DNA from: Treponema sp.
Lineage (GTDB): Bacteria > Spirochaetota > Spirochaetia > Treponematales > Breznakiellaceae
Assembly (NCBI GenBank): GCA_031254175.1
Contig: JAIRUY010000116.1
Location: 1 to 12,767, forward strand
DNA length: 12,767 nt
Direction: 5' to 3'
How positions within the stretch are numbered: position 1 is the stretch's first letter; the number at the start of each line of letters is the position of its first letter. This document shows, in pieces, positions 6,154 through 12,688 of the stretch. A program made the position numbers and the translations under genes. A model generated the notes under the pieces. It was not told where the DNA came from, made no database searches, and was given only the letters and a program-made list of their open reading frames with translations.

Positions 6154-6594
6154 ATGATAACACCGCAAACACTTCAAAATTATTCCCTCTTTGGCGGTCT
6201 TCTGGAGGAACAGATAGAAACTATCCTCCCTTTACTGCAGCATGAAAAATTTGCCAGTGAAGAAATCATAATTACAGAGGGAAAACCCAATGACAAAATT
6301 TATTTTATCATCGAAGGACAAGTTTCTGTGAGCAGGAAAGATATTGTTCTTTCTCACTTTGGGGAAGGAGAAGCTTTCGGGGAAATGGAAGTTCTTGATG
6401 TTATGCCGTCCGTTGCGTCAATAAAAGCCATATCGCCGGTTATAACAATATCTGTTTCAAATAAAACGCTGCGGGAAATCTACAAGATGGATATAAAAAT
6501 TTTCTCCCTTATAACAATGAATCTTGCGCGAAGTTTATCGAGGCGTCTGCGCAGAATGGACGAACAATTTACTTCAACATCTGTTTTGATTTAA
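6154..6594 (+). CDS. Stand-alone cyclic-nucleotide-binding-fold protein, no DNA-binding domain
   Basis: This 146-residue protein has a CRP-like cNMP-binding beta-roll at about residues 12-105 ('FASEEIIITEGKPNDKIYFIIEGQVSV', then 'FGEGEAFGEMEVLD'). It is followed by helices rich in Arg ('LARSLSRRLRRMD') and ends without the helix-turn-helix of CRP/FNR regulators. In the phosphate-binding cassette the family pattern is 'FGE(L/M)x...PR(S/A)A(S/T)'. Here it reads 'FGEMEVLDVMPSVAS', with Ser86 where the phosphate-contacting Arg should be, so cAMP binding is doubtful. It may bind another ligand or act by protein contacts. It begins 13 nt after ychF with no clear ribosome site and lies 15 nt before the ligase gene. 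Being in this operon suggests it modulates one of the neighbouring enzymes, which is an inference. Confidence 0.82.
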   Translation: MITPQTLQNYSLFGGLLEEQIETILPLLQHEKFASEEIIITEGKPNDKIYFIIEGQVSVSRKDIVLSHFGEGEAFGEMEVLDVMPSVASIKAISPVITISVSNKTLREIYKMDIKIFSLITMNLARSLSRRLRRMDEQFTSTSVLI

Positions 6595-6609
6595 CCAAAA
6601 GGGGATTTT

Positions 6610-7911
6610 ATGATTTTCAACCCGGAAAATGAATGCATGGACATTCAAACACGAAAGAAACTCCAGTTTGCCGCCCTGAAAAATTTGACGGAAACTGTCT
6701 ATTCAAAAGTGCCTTTTTACCGCAATAAGATGGAGCAGGCAAAGATTACACCGTATGATATCCACAGTATCGCCGACATAGAAAAACTCCCCTTTACCAG
6801 CAAAGATGATTTACGGGAAAATTATCCGCATGGTTTGCGTGCGTGTTCACAGGCCAGAATAGTAGAAGTCCACATGAGTTCCGGCACTACAGGAAAACCG
6901 GTAGTTAATGAATACACCAAAAAGGACCTTGATATCTGGTGGGAATCAATGGCAAGAACTCTTTCCGGCGCGGGATGTACCCGCAACGATATAGTTCATA
7001 ACTGTTACGGATACGGGCTTTTCACAGGCGGCGCAGGAGTGCACTACGGTTCCCTCAACGTAGGCGCGGAAGTTCTGCCGATGTCCAGCGGCAACACTGA
7101 ACGGCAGCTTATGATTATGCGGGATTTCGGCTCAACCATGCTCACTTGTACTCCTTCTTATGCACTGTATCTGGCGGAAGAAGCCGAAGAAGCAGGAATT
7201 GATCTAAAACAGCTTCCCATAAACAAGGGATGTTTTGGAGCGGAACCGTGGAGTGAAAGCATGAGAGCTGAAATTGAATCTCGTTATGGGATGAAAGCTT
7301 ACGACATTTACGGTCTGACGGAAATTATCGGGCCGGGAGTTGCTTTTGAATGTGAAGCCCAAAACGGGCTGCATATAAACGAGGATTTCTTTTACCCGGA
7401 AATAATTGATCCCGCCTCAGGAAAATCCCTGCCTGCCGGTGAAAAGGGAGAACTTGTTTTTACAACTTTAACAAGGGAAGGAACGCCTCTATTGCGTTAC
7501 AGGACACGGGACATCACCTGTTTAATAAATGAACCCTGCATCTGCGGAAGAACAACAATCCGCATGAACCGTCTCCTCGGCCGTACGGATGATATGCTGA
7601 TAATCCGCGGAGTAAATATATTCCCAAGCCAGATTGAACAGGCGTTAATAGAAATTGAAGGAACAGAGCCGCAATACATGATTATTATCAATCGCGGCGA
7701 CAGCCATCTGGATGAAGTGGAACTGCAGGTTGAAGTTAAAAAAGAATTCTTCACTGACGAAACCCGCGGCCTTGAAATACTGCGCAGCCGCATTGAACAC
7801 ATAATGAAGAGCAAACTGCAAATCGGCATGAAAGTTAAACTCGTAGAACCAAAAACAATCGAACGTTCCATAGGAAAAGCAAAAAGAGTCATCGACAACA
7901 GGAAATTTTAG
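6610..7911 (+). CDS. Phenylacetate-CoA ligase-like AMP-forming enzyme (PaaK family)
   Basis: This 433-residue adenylate-forming enzyme would activate an aryl acid, such as phenylacetate, to its CoA thioester using ATP. The family-length protein shows the P-loop 'SSGTTGKPV' at 90-98, the A5 motif 'YDIYGLTE' at 231-238, 'LLRYRTRD' at 294-301 and 'GRTDDMLIIRGVNIFPSQIE' at 324-343 (hinge). The C-terminal lysine region 'SIGKAKRV' follows near 420-427. A C-x5-C-x-C-G-R cluster (304-313) matches the Cys-rich turn seen in PaaK proteins. AGGGG at about 6600-6604 precedes the ATG. No other phenylacetate catabolism gene (paaABCDE and so on) is nearby. The ACT gene that follows is a known partner. The role may instead be salvage of arylacetates made by amino-acid fermentation; the substrate cannot be read from sequence. 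Confidence 0.88.
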   Translation: MIFNPENECMDIQTRKKLQFAALKNLTETVYSKVPFYRNKMEQAKITPYDIHSIADIEKLPFTSKDDLRENYPHGLRACSQARIVEVHMSSGTTGKPVVNEYTKKDLDIWWESMARTLSGAGCTRNDIVHNCYGYGLFTGGAGVHYGSLNVGAEVLPMSSGNTERQLMIMRDFGSTMLTCTPSYALYLAEEAEEAGIDLKQLPINKGCFGAEPWSESMRAEIESRYGMKAYDIYGLTEIIGPGVAFECEAQNGLHINEDFFYPEIIDPASGKSLPAGEKGELVFTTLTREGTPLLRYRTRDITCLINEPCICGRTTIRMNRLLGRTDDMLIIRGVNIFPSQIEQALIEIEGTEPQYMIIINRGDSHLDEVELQVEVKKEFFTDETRGLEILRSRIEHIMKSKLQIGMKVKLVEPKTIERSIGKAKRVIDNRKF

Positions 7912-7937
7912 GCTTAATATAGAAGAAGGAGTTAAGC

Positions 7938-8354
7938 ATGGGAATAAAGCAAATATCGGTCTTTCTTGAAAATACAACAGGAAGGCTCAGCGAAGTTACA
8001 AAAACTCTCGCAAAGGCCGGAATCAATCTTCGGGCAATCAGCATTGCCGACACTGCAGATTTTGGGATTTTACGTCTAATAGTCGATAAAACCGACGAAG
8101 CGGCGGCGTCATTAAATACCGCGGGTTTTACCACGCGGCAAACTGATGTAGTAGCGGTAGAAATTGAAGATGTGCCGGGAAGCCTCGCAAAACTGATGGA
8201 GTTGTTTCAGCAGTCTCAGGTTAATATCGAATATCTTTATGCTTCACTTGAAGGACAGGTTGGAAAAGCCGTGGTCATTTTCAAACTGGAAAACCACGAA
8301 AAAGGCATGAAGATTTTAGCAGATAACGGTCATAAAATGGCAGAAAAATTTTAA
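7938..8354 (+). CDS. Tandem ACT-domain protein
   Basis: This 138-residue protein consists of two ACT ligand-binding modules. The first is at about 3-65 ('QISVFLENTTGRLSEVTKTLAKAGINLRAISI') and the second at about 70-136 ('VVAVEIEDVPGSLAKLMELFQQSQVNIEYLYAS'). Each opens with the typical beta-strand, 'E(N/D).(P/T)G.L' turn and helix, where amino acids bind between paired modules. There is no catalytic domain. AGAAGGAG at about 7923-7930 precedes the ATG, and the gene follows the ligase by 26 nt. Stand-alone ACT proteins of this kind are often found beside phenylacetate-CoA ligase genes, so it probably senses an aromatic or branched-chain amino acid and adjusts that enzyme. The association is known from family context; the ligand is inferred. 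Confidence 0.88.
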   Translation: MGIKQISVFLENTTGRLSEVTKTLAKAGINLRAISIADTADFGILRLIVDKTDEAAASLNTAGFTTRQTDVVAVEIEDVPGSLAKLMELFQQSQVNIEYLYASLEGQVGKAVVIFKLENHEKGMKILADNGHKMAEKF

Positions 8355-8399
8355 GGAAATACCGGTGTTTCTGGAACAGCGTTACAAAGGGGGAAAAGA

Positions 8400-9923
8400 G
8401 TGAAAATCCTGATGATTTCAAGTGAAGCTGTTCCTTATGCAAAAACAGGCGGTCTTGCAGACATGGTGTCCGCTTTGTCAATTAACATCGCAAAGCTTGG
8501 CCATGAAGTAAAAATCGTCATTCCCAGATACTATTCGATTGACCGCAGTACTTTTGAACTTCTTCCCGGCGCAATGGGAACGCCGATGGGCGGCGGCATT
8601 GAAGAATGGAGCGCCGTCTACAGTGATGATATGCCCGGATCCGGGCATTTAAAAGCGGCAGGCAAAAAAAATCCTGTCAAAGTTTACTTTATCGATCATG
8701 AAATTTATTTTGGCAGAGACGGCATTTACGGCAGTCATGCCGAACCGGATTTTATAGACAATCCAAGACGCTTCATGTTTTTCTGCAAGTCTGCTTTTCA
8801 GCTTTGCCGGAAAATCGGCTGGTATCCCGATGTGCTTCATGCGCATGACTGGCCGGCAGCAGTCGTGCCTGTTTATCTTAAATTTGCGGAAAGGGTTCCC
8901 GGCAGCACCGGTGAGTTTAAAAATACAGTTTCCGTACTGACTGTCCACAATCTCGGCTATCAGGGCATTTACAGCAAGGACAATTATGATTATGCAGGGC
9001 TTGGATGGGATGTCTTTTATAAAGCCGGTTTTGAAGACTGGAACATGCTTAATATGTTAAAGTCCGGGCTTTACAGTGCGGATAAACTCAACACAGTTTC
9101 TCCTAACTATGCGGAAGAAACAAAAACCCAAGGGAACGGATTCAGACTTGACGGAGTATTACGCTACCGCAGCGCCGATTATTCCGGAATTTTAAACGGA
9201 ATTGACAAAGATGTATGGTGTCCCTCCAAAGATAAATATATTCCGGAAACCTATTCTGTTAAAAATATGGAAGGCAAGGCAAAAGCAAAAGAAGCCCTTC
9301 AAAAAGAATTCGGCCTTCCGCAAAACTCTGAAGTGCCTGTAATCGGCATGGTTACGCGCCTTACAGATCAAAAAGGCGTAAGCGAAATATTCGGTCCCAC
9401 TTACGGTTCTGCGTGGTCTTTCTGCAGGGATATGGATTTGCAATTGGTTCTTCTCGGCTCAGGAGACAGTTGGTGCGAAAGTGAAATTTCCAGTCTTTCA
9501 TCACGGCTTTCAAATTTCAAGGCAAAGATCGGCTACAATGAATATTTAAGCCACCTGATTGAAGCCGGCTCAGACTTTTTTCTGATGCCAAGCCGTTATG
9601 AGCCATGCGGCCTGAATCAAATGTACTCTTTGGCTTACGGAACCCTGCCGATAGTCAGAAGAACGGGCGGCCTGGTGGATACAGTGGAAAATTTCAATGA
9701 AAAAACAGGCGCTGGTACCGGTTTCATGTTTGATCAATTAGATCCATCATCAATCTATAACACAATAGGCTGGGCAGTATGGGCATGGTACAACAGACAT
9801 GAACACATCGAAAAAATGCGCAAGCGCGCGATGTCAATGAACTTTTCCTGGGAAAAATCTGCTAAAAAATATGTTGAAGTTTATGAAGATGCCCGCAAGG
9901 CAGCAGGCATGGACGCTGGTTAA
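8400..9923 (+). CDS. glgA: Glycogen (starch) synthase, ADP-glucose type
   Basis: This 507-residue GT5-family glycosyltransferase extends alpha-1,4-glucan chains from ADP-glucose. The N-terminal donor-site motif 'KTGGLADMV' is at 15-23. The GT5 catalytic-domain motifs 'HAHDWPAAVVPVY', 'TVHNLGYQG' and 'GILNGIDKDVW' follow in order. The C-terminal block 'SRYEPCGLNQMYSLAYGTLPIVRRTGGL' holds the conserved Glu and the second glycine loop. It is about 30 residues longer than the E. coli enzyme, mainly around residues 60-90. The start is GTG at 8400, supported by AAAGGGGG at 8386-8393. It lies 45 nt after the ACT gene with no terminator between. No other glycogen gene (glgB, glgC, glgP) is in the window. 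Its 3' end overlaps the convergent hemolysin-like gene by 4 nt. Confidence 0.95.
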   Translation: MKILMISSEAVPYAKTGGLADMVSALSINIAKLGHEVKIVIPRYYSIDRSTFELLPGAMGTPMGGGIEEWSAVYSDDMPGSGHLKAAGKKNPVKVYFIDHEIYFGRDGIYGSHAEPDFIDNPRRFMFFCKSAFQLCRKIGWYPDVLHAHDWPAAVVPVYLKFAERVPGSTGEFKNTVSVLTVHNLGYQGIYSKDNYDYAGLGWDVFYKAGFEDWNMLNMLKSGLYSADKLNTVSPNYAEETKTQGNGFRLDGVLRYRSADYSGILNGIDKDVWCPSKDKYIPETYSVKNMEGKAKAKEALQKEFGLPQNSEVPVIGMVTRLTDQKGVSEIFGPTYGSAWSFCRDMDLQLVLLGSGDSWCESEISSLSSRLSNFKAKIGYNEYLSHLIEAGSDFFLMPSRYEPCGLNQMYSLAYGTLPIVRRTGGLVDTVENFNEKTGAGTGFMFDQLDPSSIYNTIGWAVWAWYNRHEHIEKMRKRAMSMNFSWEKSAKKYVEVYEDARKAAGMDAG

Positions 9924-11191
9924 GGCACACCTGTTTCTTTTTCAACAGTTACTTTTACTTCCATGATTCTATGTTTGGTAACTCTTGATACTTTAATTGT
10001 CAAATAATTCCATGTAAGTATTTCACCTGCATGCGGCAGGCTGCCCAGAGTTTCCATACACCAGTTTGCGACAGTAGTATCGGGAATATCTTCAGTATTG
10101 TTTACTTTTCCGTCCGTAATAGTTTCCAGCATATCCTTGAAATAAACACTGCCAAGTACCGAGAAACTGCTGCCTGAAGATTTCCTTACAGGTTCCACTA
10201 CCTCGTCGTGCTCGTCCCAAATTTCACCAACAAGCTCTTCAAGTATATCCTCAATAGTAACAATTCCCAAAGTGCCGCCATGTTCGTCTACCACAACAGC
10301 AAGATGAGCCTTTTTTTTCTGCAATGTCCGCAGGAGTTTTGCAATTTTTATAGTCTTTGGAACAAAAACCGCAGGCTTGACAATTTGCTCTGTGGTTTTC
10401 AGGCCTTTCATTACTTCGTGATAAAAATCCTTTAAAAGAATTACTCCTGTTATATTATCAATAGTTTCCAGAAACACAGGAAGCCGTGAAAAACCGGTCT
10501 CCACAAATTTGCTGTCAATTTCTTCCACAGCGCTTGATTGAGAAACTGCCTCAACATCAATGCGCGGGGTAAAAATTCCTGAAACTCTCAGATCGTCAAA
10601 CCCAATTGCCTGGCGAATCATCTGTTCTTCATGAATATTGATGCCGCCTTCCTGCCTTACTTCTTCCACAAATGTAAGGAGTTCATCCTCTGTGGTTGAA
10701 CGATCCTGCTTTACAGGAAAAAGTTTCATAAGGAATTTTTTCCACGCTGTGAGCAGAAAATTAACGGGAGTAAGAATAAAAATAAAAATCCTCAAAAACG
10801 GCGCAGCTCTTAAAGCAGTCAGTTCAGGCGATTCCTTTGCCAAAGTTTTAGGAGAAATATCGCCGAAAATCAAAAGAAGGATTGTCATTACAAGAGTGGC
10901 AATGCTTACCCCTTTTCCTCCGAACAATCCTATAAAAAGCGCTGTAGCCAATGCAGAGGCTGCAATATTTACAGCATTGTTTCCGATTAATACGGTGGAA
11001 AGAAGTTTGTCATAAACATCCAGCATTTTAAGCGCAAGACGAGCTCTCCTGCTTTTTGCCGCAAGACTTTTTAATTTTATCCGGTTAAGCGAGGAAAATG
11101 CCATTTCGCATGCTGAAAAAAAAGCGGAAAAACACAGCAAAATAACAAGAGAAATTATCAAAGCAGCATAATGCGAACGTGAATTATCCAT
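9920..11191 (-). CDS. CNNM/CBS-domain membrane protein (hemolysin C/CorC family)
   Basis: This 423-residue inner-membrane protein has the three-part layout of the family. The DUF21/CNNM transmembrane domain is at about 1-160, with hydrophobic segments near 9-29, 64-90, 95-115 and 131-150 and the conserved 'ACEMAFSSLNRIK' and 'FGDISPKTLA' motifs. A pair of CBS domains covers about 205-325, and a CorC/HlyC C-terminal domain about 335-420. Characterised relatives act in magnesium or cobalt export; the hemolysin name is historical. The ATG lies only 7 nt after the mature tRNA-Cys sequence, with a T7 run between and no Shine-Dalgarno site. No upstream start is possible because the tRNA gene is there, and the next in-frame Met (30) would remove the first membrane segment. 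It is probably transcribed together with the tRNA. Its stop overlaps the glgA stop at TTAA. Confidence 0.92.
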   Translation of the reverse strand: MDNSRSHYAALIISLVILLCFSAFFSACEMAFSSLNRIKLKSLAAKSRRARLALKMLDVYDKLLSTVLIGNNAVNIAASALATALFIGLFGGKGVSIATLVMTILLLIFGDISPKTLAKESPELTALRAAPFLRIFIFILTPVNFLLTAWKKFLMKLFPVKQDRSTTEDELLTFVEEVRQEGGINIHEEQMIRQAIGFDDLRVSGIFTPRIDVEAVSQSSAVEEIDSKFVETGFSRLPVFLETIDNITGVILLKDFYHEVMKGLKTTEQIVKPAVFVPKTIKIAKLLRTLQKKKAHLAVVVDEHGGTLGIVTIEDILEELVGEIWDEHDEVVEPVRKSSGSSFSVLGSVYFKDMLETITDGKVNNTEDIPDTTVANWCMETLGSLPHAGEILTWNYLTIKVSRVTKHRIMEVKVTVEKETGVP

Positions 11192-11197
11192 AAAAAA

Positions 11198-11269
11198 AGG
11201 CGCCGATCAGAATCGAACTGATGAATAATGGTTTTGCAGACCACTCCCTTACCTATTGGGTACGGCGCC
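11198..11269 (-). tRNA. tRNA-Cys (anticodon GCA)
   Basis: The minus strand folds as a cloverleaf. The acceptor GGCGCCG pairs with CGGCGCC. The D stem is CCC/GGG. The anticodon stem GTGGT/ACCAT (first pair G-U) closes CTGCAAA, giving anticodon GCA. The T arm ATCAG/CTGAT closes TTCGATT. The discriminator is U, as expected for cysteine. No CCA is encoded; a T7 run and the start codon of the next gene follow at once. Confidence 0.96.
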
Positions 11270-11284
11270 GTAAATCAGAAATTT

Positions 11285-11313
11285 ACATTACATTAAACAA
11301 AGAGAAAAGTCAA
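11285..11313 (-). promoter_or_regulatory. Promoter for tRNA-Cys (and probably the CBS membrane protein)
   Basis: On the minus strand TTGACT (11308-11313) is followed after 15 nt by TGTAAT (11287-11292), or after 17 nt by the weaker TAATGT (11285-11290). The start would be 10-15 nt before the tRNA. The arrangement resembles that in front of tRNA-Gly. As no other promoter fits upstream of the CBS gene, it probably drives both. Confidence 0.5.
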
Positions 11314-11584
11314 GGCGGAGTTTTACAGTTCTCTAAGCCTGTCATAAAAACTGTGTAAATAACCACAAGTAGCAGAAATACCGAGCTCTGCTCCTTAACT
11401 TTTGGTTTCAGGATGGTAAAAGGCAATTGTAAAACGACTGTTTTGGGGAGTGAAGCCATATATTATCTTTGATAACTCTTTAATATATAACGAATTAGCG
11501 TTGCTGTTCGTGTATGCCTTAAAATTGGAAATTTGCGAGTAATCAAAAAAGTTAGCAATTTCCAAAAAATGAGGAGTTATGTGT
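11314..11584. other. AT-rich gap between tRNA-Cys and the recombinase remnant
   Basis: No convincing gene is seen here. A 65-codon minus-strand frame (11395-11592) has no family resemblance and no ribosome site. AT-rich stretches such as the one near 11480-11490 may include a promoter, but no box pair with good spacing was found. Together with the hairpin at 11525-11565 this looks like the flank of an integrated element. Confidence 0.5.
11525..11565. repeat. Inverted repeat just upstream of the recombinase remnant
   Basis: TTGGAAATTTGC (11525-11536) pairs with GCAATTTCCAA (11555-11565), 11 pairs with one bulged T, across an 18-nt loop. It ends 5 nt before the GAGGAG ribosome site of the recombinase fragment. 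It could be an arm-type or regulatory site for the recombinase, or an mRNA hairpin. Confidence 0.5.
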
Positions 11585-11863
11585 ATGCACAACGATTTTA
11601 CGCTGTTTATGCGGACTTACCCGAATGGTACGAAGGTGGTTATTTATCATGCCTACGACACGGATGATAACCGTGTCGGTCCCTGGACAACTAAATGTAC
11701 GACAAAGACGGCAGCAAGGAATTACTGTAACAAGTTGCTAAAAGCAGGATTGCTTATTCCAAGTAAAACGAAACCTGTTACTTTTGGCGAATACGCTGTT
11801 GGCTTTTGGGATAGGAATTCCGAGTACGTTAGAAGGCAGGATAGCCGTGCTGATATTACTTAA
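11585..11863 (+). pseudogene. N-terminal fragment of a tyrosine recombinase (phage-type integrase)
   Basis: Only about 92 residues remain. The first part ('FTLFMRTYPNGTKVVIYHAYDTDDNRVGPWTTKCTTKTAARNYC') resembles the arm-binding N-terminal region of phage-type integrases. 'TFGEYAVGFWDRNSEYVRRQDSR' matches the opening of their core-binding domain. The catalytic R-H-R-Y domain is absent. The frame ends at a TAA (11861-11863) where related proteins continue, and an insertion sequence begins 6 nt later. Beyond that insertion the sequence has stops in all useful frames. It is therefore a broken gene rather than a small intact one. The ATG at 11585 is preferred over that at 11579 because GAGGAG (11571-11576) is then 8 nt away. 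An excisionase-like or regulatory small protein is the alternative, judged less likely. Confidence 0.7.
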
Positions 11864-11869
11864 AACTAT

Positions 11870-12636
11870 CTAGGTCATGTTCACACTAGGTAGAAGGATA
11901 CAAATACAGGCCAGCCAAATAAAGGCGGTAAACATAAGGTCGCGTTTGTCATATCTGGTTCCAATGCCACGAAATGATTTTAGGCGCCGAAAAAATCGTT
12001 CAATCTCCTTCCGCCTCTTGTACAGTTCCAAATCATATGCCCAGGGGTTTATCCTGTTCCGCTTTGGGGGAACAACAGGATTAAACTTTAGCCCCCATGC
12101 AACTATCCGAGTTTTATCATCCTGATAGGCTTTATCCATGAGTAGATTGATGGAACGCTCTTGTTTGCCAAGGATTTCAAGCAGTAACCGGCCCGCTTGC
12201 GCATCCGGAACGTTTCCTCCTGATAAAACAAAGCCGACTACCCTGGTGTCGCCGGCCGTTACCGCATGAATCTTTGTGTTCCACCCTCCACGTGACTTGC
12301 CTATTACTTGTTTACCGTTTTTTTTCTCGCACCATGGGCATCAGGATGTACCTTTACCGAGGTAGAATCCAATGCATATACCTGAATATCCTTCAATCCT
12401 GCCTTAGCTAACGCGGTATACACCCGTTCCAGGACTCCATTTTTCGCCCAGCGGTCAAGGCGGACAAAGATGGTATGCCACGGACCGAAGGATTCTGGGA
12501 GCGCCCGCCAGGAGCAGCCGTTTTTGCAGCGGTAGATGAGCGCGTTTAATAAATCACGGTTATCAACTTTGACATTCCCTCTTTGTTTGGGTAAAAGCTT
12601 TGCTATTTGCCAGTATTGGTTTTCCTTCAGTTTCAT
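11870..12636 (-). CDS. IS5-family DDE transposase, OrfAB made by -1 frameshift
   Basis: Read through a -1 shift at the A8 run (12318-12325), the two frames join into a ~255-residue DDE transposase. OrfA supplies the N-terminal DNA-binding domain and the first catalytic Asp (D90 in 'ALDSTSVKVHP'). The shifted frame continues 'KKNGKQVIGKSRGGWNTKI', gives the second Asp in 'LLMDKAYQD', and has the Glu in 'YKRRKEIERFFRRLKSF', the typical DDE signature of this family. No other stop interrupts it, so the element may still be active. The stop TAG (11870-11872) lies inside the flanking CTAG, not inside the element. The ATG at 12636 gives a normal N-terminus, though AAGGA lies unusually close to it. 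Confidence 0.85.
11874..11889 (+). repeat. Left terminal inverted repeat of the IS element
   Basis: GTCATGTTCACACTAG matches the reverse complement of the right end at 15 of 16 positions (C/T difference at position 3). CTAG flanks it on the outer side and also ends the repeat on the inner side. Confidence 0.88.
12304..12636 (-). CDS. IS5-family transposase OrfA (zero-frame product)
   Basis: Without frameshifting the ribosome makes a 110-residue protein that ends shortly after the A8 run ('GARKKTVNK'). It holds the N-terminal DUF4096-like domain ('LPKQRGNVKVDNRDLLNALI', 'GCSWRALPESFGPWHTIFVR') and only the first catalytic Asp. In two-frame insertion sequences such short products often act as inhibitors that limit transposition. 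Confidence 0.75.
   Translation of the reverse strand: MKLKENQYWQIAKLLPKQRGNVKVDNRDLLNALIYRCKNGCSWRALPESFGPWHTIFVRLDRWAKNGVLERVYTALAKAGLKDIQVYALDSTSVKVHPDAHGARKKTVNK
12318..12325 (-). promoter_or_regulatory. A8 slippery site for programmed -1 frameshift in the transposase gene
   Basis: On the coding (minus) strand eight A's sit in the phase A-AAA-AAA relative to OrfA. Slipping back one base links OrfA to the frame that carries the rest of the transposase. No clear downstream stem-loop was worked out. Confidence 0.75.
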
Positions 12637-12668
12637 TCCTTATTTATCTACTATTTCCTCTGGTTTTT

Positions 12669-12684
12669 CTAGTGTGAACATAAC
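12669..12684 (-). repeat. Right terminal inverted repeat of the IS element
   Basis: Read on the minus strand this is GTTATGTTCACACTAG, differing from the left end at one position. The outer flank is CTAG at 12685-12688. Confidence 0.88.
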
Positions 12685-12688
12685 CTAG

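Larger units (their letters stand above)
11870..12688 (-). mobile_element. IS5-family insertion sequence (IS427-like), apparently complete
   Basis: The element is about 811 bp (11874-12684) flanked by CTAG at 11870-11873 and 12685-12688, which fits a 4-bp target duplication. The ends carry 16-bp inverted repeats with one mismatch. The transposase is encoded on the minus strand in two frames. Size, CTAG target, two-frame transposase and the protein motifs fit the IS427 group of the IS5 family; the group name is from memory. A 2-bp TA duplication inside CTAG cannot be excluded. Confidence 0.88.

Noticed and set aside
7497..7977. Two antisense frames (133 and 110 codons) over the ligase 3' end
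   Set aside because: They are Ser/Arg- and Phe-rich shadows of the ligase codons with no start signals or motifs.
11198..11269. tRNA-Cys as the attachment site of the integrase remnant
   Set aside because: The remnant lies on the 5' side of the tRNA, while integrases normally use the 3' end, and no copy of the tRNA-Cys 3' end was found in the window. The link is left open and not annotated.
11395..11592. 65-codon minus-strand open frame near the recombinase remnant
   Set aside because: No ribosome site, no recognisable motif, and it overlaps the hairpin and start of the plus-strand recombinase fragment.
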